From Chitinophagales bacterium (GTDB lineage Bacteria > Bacteroidota > Bacteroidia > Chitinophagales > CAIODY01), in assembly GCA_023251415.1 (NCBI GenBank), contig JAHEYX010000034.1, positions 1-14,876 on the forward strand: a stretch of 14,876 nt of DNA. Direction: 5' to 3'. Below are positions 7,374 through 14,029 of the stretch, piece by piece. The first letter of the stretch is position 1, and each line of letters opens with the position of its first letter. The notes beneath the pieces were generated by a model, which worked only from the letters and a program-made list of their open reading frames with translations, did no database searches and was not told the origin of the DNA. The position numbers were made by a program, and so were the translations under genes.

Positions 7374-9182
7374 ATGAGTCAAACTATCGATCAGAACAAC
7401 CAAGTTTCAAGCGGTCATCCGAAAGGATTATACGTTTTGTTTATCACTGAAATGTGGGAGCGTTTCAGCTATTATGGAATGCGTGCCTTATTCATATTAT
7501 ACATGGGTAAAGCTTTATTATTCGATAAAGCGCTTTCTTCTCAAATTTATGGTAGTTATACCGGGTTAGTTTATTTGACACCGCTTATCGGGGGGTATAT
7601 GGCTGATCGTTATTGGGGAAATCGTAAATCAATTATCATAGGCGGTATAATGATGGCTATTGGTCAATTTATGATGTTCCTTTCCGGTACTTTCTATACC
7701 AATGTAGGCTTTGCGACAACCTTTATGATTATCGGTTTGTTCTTCCTCATTTTTGGGAATGGTTTTTTTAAACCGAACATTTCTACCATGGTAGGGCAAT
7801 TGTATGCTAAAGGTGATAAACGTGTCGATTCAGCATTTACCATATTCTACATGGGAATTAACTTGGGGGCGTTTTTTGCACCATTAGTGTGCGGTATGTT
7901 AGGCGATACGGATAATCCTGCCGATTTCAGATGGGGTTTCTTAGCTGCTTGCTTAGGTATGATATTAAGCGTGATTTTATTTATTTGGTTAAAAAACAAA
8001 TATATCGTTACACCTGATGGTCAACAAATAGGTGAAGGCCCGAATAAAGTTAAAGACAATACTGCACTTGATTCGAACAGTGCACCAAAAGAAGAATTTA
8101 AACCAATGACTTTTGCGATATGGGGTGCTGTTGCAATTGGCTTGTTTGGCACTTTCCTTTTAGGTTGGGATTTTTCGAATTGGAGCAAATTTATGGAGGC
8201 TCCGTTCCAATTTAATCACCACATTTTCGGTTTAGATTTTGATTTAGTAGGTTCTGTAATTTTCTCTTTTGCAATTGCCATTCCGGGTTTGATTATTAGC
8301 GATCCTTCATTAGATAAAGCTGAAAAGCAACGTATTTATGTAATTTATATCGCCTGCTTCTTTGTAATCTTCTTCTGGAGTGCCTTTGAACAAGCCGGAG
8401 CTTCATTAACGTATTTTGCTGAGGAACAAACCAACCGTAACCTGTTCAATTTTAAAATCCCTGCATCCTACTTCCAAAGTGTAAATGCAGTTGCCATTGT
8501 GATTTTTGCACCAATTTTTGCATGGATTTGGACTAAGCTTGGAAGCAGAAACATGGAACCTGCTTCACCATTTAAACAAGCTATGGGATTGTTTTTGTTA
8601 GCGGTAGGTTATTTGGTTATTGCATTTGGTGTTAAAGGAATTGAACCTGGTATTAAAGTTTCAATGATGTGGTTATTGGCGCTTTACACAATTCATACTT
8701 TTGGTGAATTATGCCTATCACCTATTGGGTTATCAATGGTGAACAAATTAGCTCCAATGCGCTTAGCTTCTTTATTGATGGGGGTTTGGTTTTTAGCTAA
8801 TGCTACCGCAAATAAATTTGCCGGTACCTTAAGTGGTTTGTATCCTGAAACATTAGTTCCGATTGAATTGGTTCAAACTGTTAACGATAAAAATCATGTT
8901 GATATCTTGAAACCAAATTCAAAAGCAGATGAATACCAAGGTAAAAAAGTATACAGCATGGAAATGATTAATTTTGGTGTCATTAAAGACGAAAACGTTA
9001 AAACTGAAGCTCAAATTGAAATCGAAAAGGGGTCTGTTATTAAAGAAAAATCATTTGCCACTTTTAAGATCAATAGCTTGTATAGTTTCTTTATGATATT
9101 TGTATTTATGGCCGGTATAGCATCAATTATACTTTTTGTTATCAGTCGTAAATTAGTCAGTATGATGGGCGGCGTTCGATAA
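7374..9182 (+). CDS. POT/PTR family proton-coupled di-/tripeptide transporter
   Basis: An inner-membrane symporter of the major facilitator superfamily that brings in di- and tripeptides with protons. The proton-coupling motif ExxERFSYYG is intact (E26, E29, R30, Y33-Y34), as are the second family signature FYMGINLG (158-165), FFKPN (131-135), WSAFEQAG (335-342) and GELCLSPIGLSM with E445. About 14 hydrophobic helices can be picked out, counting the two extra helices of bacterial POTs that follow a charged loop (residues 208-245). At 602 aa it is about 100 longer than the best-studied bacterial POTs. The extra length is mostly a hydrophilic insert (about 490-565) before the last helix, probably periplasmic and of unknown role. 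It follows the DPP IV gene, and a strong terminator follows it. Confidence 0.95.
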   Translation: MSQTIDQNNQVSSGHPKGLYVLFITEMWERFSYYGMRALFILYMGKALLFDKALSSQIYGSYTGLVYLTPLIGGYMADRYWGNRKSIIIGGIMMAIGQFMMFLSGTFYTNVGFATTFMIIGLFFLIFGNGFFKPNISTMVGQLYAKGDKRVDSAFTIFYMGINLGAFFAPLVCGMLGDTDNPADFRWGFLAACLGMILSVILFIWLKNKYIVTPDGQQIGEGPNKVKDNTALDSNSAPKEEFKPMTFAIWGAVAIGLFGTFLLGWDFSNWSKFMEAPFQFNHHIFGLDFDLVGSVIFSFAIAIPGLIISDPSLDKAEKQRIYVIYIACFFVIFFWSAFEQAGASLTYFAEEQTNRNLFNFKIPASYFQSVNAVAIVIFAPIFAWIWTKLGSRNMEPASPFKQAMGLFLLAVGYLVIAFGVKGIEPGIKVSMMWLLALYTIHTFGELCLSPIGLSMVNKLAPMRLASLLMGVWFLANATANKFAGTLSGLYPETLVPIELVQTVNDKNHVDILKPNSKADEYQGKKVYSMEMINFGVIKDENVKTEAQIEIEKGSVIKEKSFATFKINSLYSFFMIFVFMAGIASIILFVISRKLVSMMGGVR

Positions 9183-9198
9183 TGCTAAACCATCTATT

Positions 9199-9231
9199 AA
9201 AAAGCCGCTTGCAACACAAGCGGCTTTTTTT
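9199..9231. terminator. Bidirectional intrinsic terminator between convergent genes
   Basis: A 13-base perfect stem, 9199-9211 with 9217-9229 (GC-rich core GCCGCTTG / CAAGCGGC), closes a 5-base loop CAACA. It is flanked by an A-run on the left and a T-run on the right, so it has a U-tract in either direction. It ends the plus-strand transporter transcript and the minus-strand amidotransferase operon; the T-run overlaps the amidotransferase stop codon (9230-9232). Confidence 0.92.
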
Positions 9232-10339
9232 ATTTCAACCATTTTAAGGTAAGTAAATGTTTTATTTTTCGTAATTGCTCAAAGGCATGCGATACAGAAG
9301 GGTATTCCGTATGTTCTTTGCGTGGTTCAGCCATTAATCGATCAAATTCTTCGGCCGTGAAATTTAATTTTTTCAACACAAATTCCTTGTCTTGTTCAAG
9401 TAAATAAGGATCGCAAATTGGTTTTGCCAGTTCGGCTTTGGCTTCTGCTTTAGTTAATTGTCCGGAGCAAATCAACGTAGATAAATGTGATTTACGTTTA
9501 TCGATACCAAATTTTTTAGGCAATATATAGGCTTGATAAAAGCGTGTAAATACTGATTCATAATGCTTGCCTCCGTAATCTTGCCATTTTAATTCTTTCG
9601 TAATTTCTGCTTTTACTTTCACCTTATCATAAGGGGCATAATTCAATATACGAATATACTGTAGAAATTTCGTTCGTTCATAATAAAGCATTTTCCAAAA
9701 ACTTAATATCGGATAAGTTTTAAGTTTCATAGTGCCAAAACGCTTATGAATAGCGCGTATATTAATGCTGTCTAATTTAATATGAACCCAGGATGGAGGC
9801 AGTACGCCTTCGGTTTCAGCATTTTCGCCGGATAACACATATTTAATTTGGTATTTTTTCGCAATCTCTAACAATACCGCATAAATAGCTTGATCGGTTA
9901 AGGCTTCTATGTCAACCACAGACGCATGAAAATAGGCTTTTTGCAAATCACGAAATTCTTTCCAATTGATCACATAGGTATGCAAATCCAATCCTAAAAT
10001 ATCCAAGGTGTTTTGAATATTAATAACTGATAATGCTGAATTCCAACCATTATCGAGGTGAACTGCAATCGGTCGTAGACCATATCGTTTGCACAATAAG
10101 GCTACATAAGTACTATCCGCTCCTCCGCTTAACCCTATAATACAATCATAAGGTTTGTTCTTACCATCAGCTTTAATTTGTTCAATTATTTTGGTTAAGC
10201 CACCCGGATTTGTTTTAAAATATAAACGTTTGCTTACATAACGATCGTAATATTGACAAATCGAACACAAGCCGTTATGATCAAACGTGATTGTCGGATC
10301 ATCAGCACTGGTAAACAAACAACGGGTACATTCTTGCAT
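9230..10339 (-). CDS. N-acetyl sugar amidotransferase (WbpG/PseA type)
   Basis: An ATP-using amidotransferase that turns the N-acetyl group of a nucleotide-activated sugar into an acetamidino group for surface polysaccharide or glycoprotein glycans. The N-terminus has a zinc-knuckle pattern C4-x2-C7 and C25-x2-C28 (ECTRC, LCSIC). A PP-loop for ATP adenylation follows (GLSGGADS, residues 69-76). Further family motifs are VHLDNGWN (93-100), DIEALTDQAIYA (143-154) and SGENAETEG (170-178). At 369 aa it has the usual length. It is the last gene of a three-gene operon, 2 bases after the hisF-like stop, and its partners should supply ammonia from glutamine. The actual sugar cannot be named, because no sugar-nucleotide dehydratase, epimerase or glycosyltransferase gene is visible here. 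The gene symbol depends on the sugar, so none is given. Confidence 0.9.
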   Translation of the reverse strand: MQECTRCLFTSADDPTITFDHNGLCSICQYYDRYVSKRLYFKTNPGGLTKIIEQIKADGKNKPYDCIIGLSGGADSTYVALLCKRYGLRPIAVHLDNGWNSALSVINIQNTLDILGLDLHTYVINWKEFRDLQKAYFHASVVDIEALTDQAIYAVLLEIAKKYQIKYVLSGENAETEGVLPPSWVHIKLDSINIRAIHKRFGTMKLKTYPILSFWKMLYYERTKFLQYIRILNYAPYDKVKVKAEITKELKWQDYGGKHYESVFTRFYQAYILPKKFGIDKRKSHLSTLICSGQLTKAEAKAELAKPICDPYLLEQDKEFVLKKLNFTAEEFDRLMAEPRKEHTEYPSVSHAFEQLRKIKHLLTLKWLK

Positions 10340-10341
10340 AA

Positions 10342-11100
10342 CTAAAGGGGGAGAAAATCTTTTAAAATGGTACGTTGTTGATCGTTTAAATAATTAATTA
10401 AAACAGCTTTCCATTTACCATAAAACATAAATAGACTACCGGCAGCAACCGCATCTGCACCTAGTTCAAAAGCTTTTTTGAAATCTTCAACACCGGCAGC
10501 ACCACCACAATAAATCAACGGTAAATCGGTATGTGCTAAAGCGAATTTTAGTAACGCTTCATCATAACCTTGATAAGTTCCGTCGCGCATACTATCGTTA
10601 ATCATAATTTCTCCTACACCTAATTGTTCAACGCGCTTTATTTCATCGGCTAATGCGATACGTTGCTTGTTGTTTTTATTATCGCTATAATAAATGCCTT
10701 TTTCTTTTACCACATTGAAACAGGCCACAACAGAAGAACTTCCGGCATGAGCTACACAAGCTTTTAGTAATGCTTCATCTGCTAGATGGGTGCTGATTGC
10801 AATTTTTTCTACACCTGCTTGAATGATGGTTTTAAACTGCTCAATAGTAGCAACACCGCCAGCATAACAAACGGGCATGAACGCCTCAGAAACAATATCT
10901 TTAATCAAGTCAAACGACGGTTCTTGTTCATTTGCGCTAATGCGAATATCAGCTATTATGATTTCATCAACTTGCTTTTCGTTAAAAATTCGTACCGCAT
11001 TAATGGCATCGCCTACATAACGTGGTGATTCGAATTGAACAGTTTTGTACAATTCGTCATCAATCATAGTAAGCACCGGTATAACACGTTTGAATTTCAT
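10342..11100 (-). CDS. hisF2: HisF-like ammonia-channelling subunit for sugar amidination
   Basis: A 252-aa (beta-alpha)8 barrel of the HisF/HisA family. It begins KRVIPVL and continues with the FESPRYVGDAINAVRIFNEK segment characteristic of the polysaccharide-locus HisF paralogues, then IYCGGAAG and the phosphate-binding AAGSLFMF loop near the end. The two acid/base residues of true imidazole glycerol phosphate synthase are replaced: the D11 position is T11 (VLTMID) and the D130 position is N129 (ACFNVV). RDGT (172-175) is kept. I infer that the barrel serves mainly to dock HisH and pass ammonia to the amidotransferase. It overlaps the hisH-like stop by one base (TAATG), which suggests coupled translation. 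No other histidine-biosynthesis gene is present. Confidence 0.9.
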   Translation of the reverse strand: MKFKRVIPVLTMIDDELYKTVQFESPRYVGDAINAVRIFNEKQVDEIIIADIRISANEQEPSFDLIKDIVSEAFMPVCYAGGVATIEQFKTIIQAGVEKIAISTHLADEALLKACVAHAGSSSVVACFNVVKEKGIYYSDNKNNKQRIALADEIKRVEQLGVGEIMINDSMRDGTYQGYDEALLKFALAHTDLPLIYCGGAAGVEDFKKAFELGADAVAAGSLFMFYGKWKAVLINYLNDQQRTILKDFLPL

Positions 11101-11714
11101 TACACGATAAAATCTTTAAACACCAAACTTAATAATTGCATTCCAAAAGCATGACTTTTTTCGGGGTGAAATTGAAATCCCCAAATGGCATTTTTATGAT
11201 AACCGCTGCAAAAGGTAATATGGTAGGTTGTTTTGAAATAAATAGCCGATTGATCTTCCGGCTCCAAATAATACGAATGCACAAAATAAAAACGCGGTGT
11301 TTCGCCATTTTGAGCTTTGGCACTATTCCAACCGATATGTGGTATTTTTATAACTGCTCCTGCTGTATCTATAGCTGGAAATCGTTTTACATTTCCTTTA
11401 ATCAACCCTAAACCGGGTAGTTGTCCTTCTTCACTGCTCGTTGCTAATAATTGCATACCTAAACAAATCCCTAGTATTAAACCACATTCTTGTTGGTGGT
11501 AATTTAAAATAGCTGCTGTCCAACCTTGTTCATTCAGGCGCTTCATGCCTTCATCAAAATGTCCGATGCCGGGAATGATGATTGCTTTGTAGTTAGCCAG
11601 TTCGGCAGGGTTAGTAACAATAACCGGATAGGTACGGATTTTTCGCAATATATTTTTAATGGATGCAATATTGCCCATTCCTGTATCGATGATTGCAATA
11701 GGGGAGGGCGTCAT
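11100..11714 (-). CDS. hisH2: HisH-like glutamine amidotransferase subunit
   Basis: A 204-aa class I glutaminase that releases ammonia from glutamine for the neighbouring HisF-like barrel. The triad is complete: C84 in GICLGMQ, with H183 and E185 in FQFHPEKS. The oxyanion-strand sequence PGIGHFDEGM (48-57) and the VHSYY strand (145-149) are also typical. The start is the ATG at 11714, giving MTPSPIAIIDTGMGN; a TTG two codons upstream (11720) is less likely. It is the first gene of the three-gene operon, with a near-consensus promoter 76 bases upstream. The pairing with an amidotransferase of the WbpG type, and the absence of his genes, assign it to glycan amidination rather than histidine synthesis. 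Confidence 0.92.
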   Translation of the reverse strand: MTPSPIAIIDTGMGNIASIKNILRKIRTYPVIVTNPAELANYKAIIIPGIGHFDEGMKRLNEQGWTAAILNYHQQECGLILGICLGMQLLATSSEEGQLPGLGLIKGNVKRFPAIDTAGAVIKIPHIGWNSAKAQNGETPRFYFVHSYYLEPEDQSAIYFKTTYHITFCSGYHKNAIWGFQFHPEKSHAFGMQLLSLVFKDFIV

Positions 11715-11789
11715 GTACAAGCAGTTAGATAGAGTTTAAAAAATTTAAAAGGCTTTAAAGTTATGTTTACAGCACAATTCCGTCGGTGT

Positions 11790-11820
11790 CAAAGTTATTC
11801 AATTCATTAGGCATCTCAAA
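11790..11820 (-). promoter_or_regulatory. Promoter of the hisH-hisF-amidotransferase operon
   Basis: On the minus strand there is TTTG (11820-11817), exactly 19 bases, then TAACTTTG (11797-11790). This fits the Bacteroidota sigma consensus TTTG-N19-21-TAnnTTTG. Transcription should start near 11783, giving a leader of about 70 bases before the ATG at 11714. It is the best promoter match in the window and shows that the operon need not depend on readthrough from the E1 gene upstream. Confidence 0.65.
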
Positions 11821-11866
11821 ATTTTAAGAGCCCATTGCTCAAAAGTAGCGGTTTAGCTTTTTTGTA

Positions 11867-13921
11867 TTATTCTTCTAAAAGGTTACGCATGGCGGATTCT
11901 ACCATTTCAACATTTGGCAACATGGCTTTTTCTAATCCGCTATTTAAACATACAGCCGGTAAATTTCTAGCTCCCACGGTTTGAACAGGCGCATCTAAGT
12001 AGCGGAATAAATCTCTGCTGATGCGTCCTGCAACACTTTCAATAAATGAATTCAATAATGCTTCTTCAGTAACCAATAAGCATTTGCCATGTATTTTAAC
12101 GCGTTCGTATACCATTTCCTCATCCATAGGGAACAAGGTACGCAGGTCAATGATTTCAACTTGTCCAGGGAACTTTGCTGCTGCATTTTTGCTCCAATGC
12201 ACCCCCATTCCATAGGTCACCACACAAATTGTAGTACCGCGAGCAATTTCATTGGCATCGGCTTCTAAATAAATGGCGGCCTTACTTAAAGGAATGATGT
12301 AATTGCTGTCTGGTTCAACGGTTTTGGCTTCTTCGGTTCCCGGAACTTTACTCCAATACAATCCTTTATGCTCTAACATCACCACCGGATTCGGATCTAA
12401 GAACGCCCCTTTCATCAATCCTTTTAAATCGGCAGCATTGGAAGGATACACTATTTTAATTCCTTTAATGGTGGTAAGTGTAGCCTCAACACTTCCGCTA
12501 TGATAAGGTCCACCGCTTCCGTAGGCTCCTATTGGTACACGGATTAAGGCTTGAACCGGAAATTTCCCCATTGTTAAATAACAACTCTTAGCCAATTCAA
12601 CTACCAGCTGATTAATGCCGGTCCAGATATAATCTGCAAATTGAATTTCAACAATTGGTTTTACCCCAACGGCGCTCAAACCTGCTGTTGAACCAACTAT
12701 ATAAGCTTCTTGAATGGCGGTGTTGAATACCCGTTCATCACCAAATTTATCAGCTAAAGTGGCGGCTTCACGAAAAACCCCACCTAAACGCTTTCCCACA
12801 TCTTGTCCGAATAAAACAGCTTCCGGATAATCTCTTAAAATTTCTTCTACCGCATGTAAAGCGGCGTCAACCATAACAACTTTGTCTTTTCCTGCCGGAC
12901 TGCGCTCACCTTGTTCTTCAAGCACCGGACTTGGAGCATAGTCATGTAAAACAACACTTTCCGGACTAGGATCAGGGGCAGCAACTGCTCGTTCAAAATC
13001 GGAGTTAACTACGGCAATAGCTTCGGCTTCAATACGGTCCAATTCTTCCTTCGTAATCTGCATTACTGTGGTTAAATATTGACGCAACAACACATACGGA
13101 TCACGTTTTGCAGAAGTATTCAAATCGGCTTCAGTACGATACCATTCCTTACGTACCCCTGAAGTATGGTGTCCAAGCAATGGAACGGTAGCATGCACCA
13201 ATAACGGCTTACGATTATTACGTACATAATTGAAGGCTTTGCGCATACTCTCAAAAGCTGTTTCCAAGCGCGATCCATCAACAGTTATGCGTTGTAAACC
13301 TTTAAAACCGGCCGCATATTCATAAGCGTTCATGCTTCTGGATTCAGCAGCAGTGGCGCTAATTCCCCATTCGTTGTCTTGTACCAAATAAATGATTGGA
13401 AGCTGTTTTAACACGGCAAATTGGAAAGCTTCACTTACTTCGCCCTCAGTTACAGAACCATCACCAAGTGAACAAATAACCACCGGATTTTTATCGGCAG
13501 TAGTTAATAATTGGTGTTTTATCAAATAGTCCAATCCTTGAGCCATGCCGGTTGCCGGAATAGCTTGCATGCCTGTTGCACTGCTTTGATGCGGTATTAT
13601 GGGCATATCGGCGCGGCGCGAAGAAGGGTGTGAATAATAGCTGCGTCCACCGCTAAAATAATCATCGGCTTTAGCTAAAAGCTGCAACATCAATTCATAA
13701 GGGGTAAATCCCAAACCCAACAATAAACTCTCATCGCGGTAATAAGGACTTACATAGTCATAAGGCTGTAAATGAAAGGCTGTAGCCAATTGTATAGCTT
13801 CGTGTCCACGACTGGTGCTGTGAACGTATTTAGTGATAGCTTTTTGTTCATCATAAACTTCGGCCATACGATGTGCATAACACATCAAGCGCCATGCTTT
13901 TAATAACAATTCATTATTCAT
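11867..13921 (-). CDS. Fused E1 alpha-beta 2-oxoacid dehydrogenase (thiamine diphosphate)
   Basis: The decarboxylating E1 part of a 2-oxoacid dehydrogenase complex, with alpha and beta subunits joined in one 684-aa chain. The alpha half is about residues 1-312: GHEA near 39, the ThDP/Mg motif GDGSVTEGE (153-161) with N183 in QDNEWG, and the HHTSGVRKEWYR loop (251-262) at the place of the phosphorylation loop of branched-chain E1 alpha. A Pro/Ser-rich linker (about 313-347) follows. The beta half is about 348-684: LFGQDVG, FNTAIQEAYIVG with the ThDP-activating E405, GAYGSGGPYHSGSVEA and YPSNAADLKGL. Its resemblance to BCKDH E1 suggests branched-chain or general 2-oxoacids, feeding acyl-CoA and branched fatty acids. 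E2 and E3 genes are not adjacent. It sits between the amidination operon and the MBL gene, all on the minus strand. Confidence 0.93.
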   Translation of the reverse strand: MNNELLLKAWRLMCYAHRMAEVYDEQKAITKYVHSTSRGHEAIQLATAFHLQPYDYVSPYYRDESLLLGLGFTPYELMLQLLAKADDYFSGGRSYYSHPSSRRADMPIIPHQSSATGMQAIPATGMAQGLDYLIKHQLLTTADKNPVVICSLGDGSVTEGEVSEAFQFAVLKQLPIIYLVQDNEWGISATAAESRSMNAYEYAAGFKGLQRITVDGSRLETAFESMRKAFNYVRNNRKPLLVHATVPLLGHHTSGVRKEWYRTEADLNTSAKRDPYVLLRQYLTTVMQITKEELDRIEAEAIAVVNSDFERAVAAPDPSPESVVLHDYAPSPVLEEQGERSPAGKDKVVMVDAALHAVEEILRDYPEAVLFGQDVGKRLGGVFREAATLADKFGDERVFNTAIQEAYIVGSTAGLSAVGVKPIVEIQFADYIWTGINQLVVELAKSCYLTMGKFPVQALIRVPIGAYGSGGPYHSGSVEATLTTIKGIKIVYPSNAADLKGLMKGAFLDPNPVVMLEHKGLYWSKVPGTEEAKTVEPDSNYIIPLSKAAIYLEADANEIARGTTICVVTYGMGVHWSKNAAAKFPGQVEIIDLRTLFPMDEEMVYERVKIHGKCLLVTEEALLNSFIESVAGRISRDLFRYLDAPVQTVGARNLPAVCLNSGLEKAMLPNVEMVESAMRNLLEE
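12895..12967 (-). repeat. Three in-frame AGTCCGG copies in the E1 linker
   Basis: On the minus strand AGTCCGG occurs at 12961-12967, 12925-12931 and 12895-12901, spaced 36 and 30 bases apart, so all are in one frame and each codes for Ser-Pro. They fall in the linker joining the alpha and beta halves of E1 (about residues 318-343). The linker is richer in G and C than its surroundings. Confidence 0.5.
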
Positions 13922-13941
13922 TGGTGCAGGTATAATGGCAA

Positions 13942-13949
13942 CAAATGTA
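13942..13949 (-). promoter_or_regulatory. Candidate -7 box (TACATTTG) for the E1 gene
   Basis: TACATTTG on the minus strand matches TAnnTTTG; transcription would begin near 13936, about 15 bases before the ATG at 13921. No TTTG is present at the expected -33 distance, so the evidence is only half a promoter. Confidence 0.3.
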
Positions 13950-14029
13950 ATAAAAGCAATAAGTTAATATAGAATTAACCGAACGGAAATTTTGCCCGAT
14001 TTTCAATAAATTTTAGGCTGATTGGAACT

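Noticed and set aside
9230..11714. Histidine biosynthesis operon (hisH, hisF)
   Set aside because: No other his gene is present, the partner is a sugar amidotransferase with a PP-loop, and the HisF-like protein lacks both catalytic aspartates.
11821..11866. Terminator after the E1 gene (GAGC-CCATT-GCTC stem at 11828-11840)
   Set aside because: Only four GC-type pairs with a bulged A/T extension and no clear U-run on the minus strand; too weak to call.
11733..11866. Small gene or RNA in the gap between hisH and E1
   Set aside because: No convincing start, frame or stable structure; the gap is accounted for by the operon promoter and leader.
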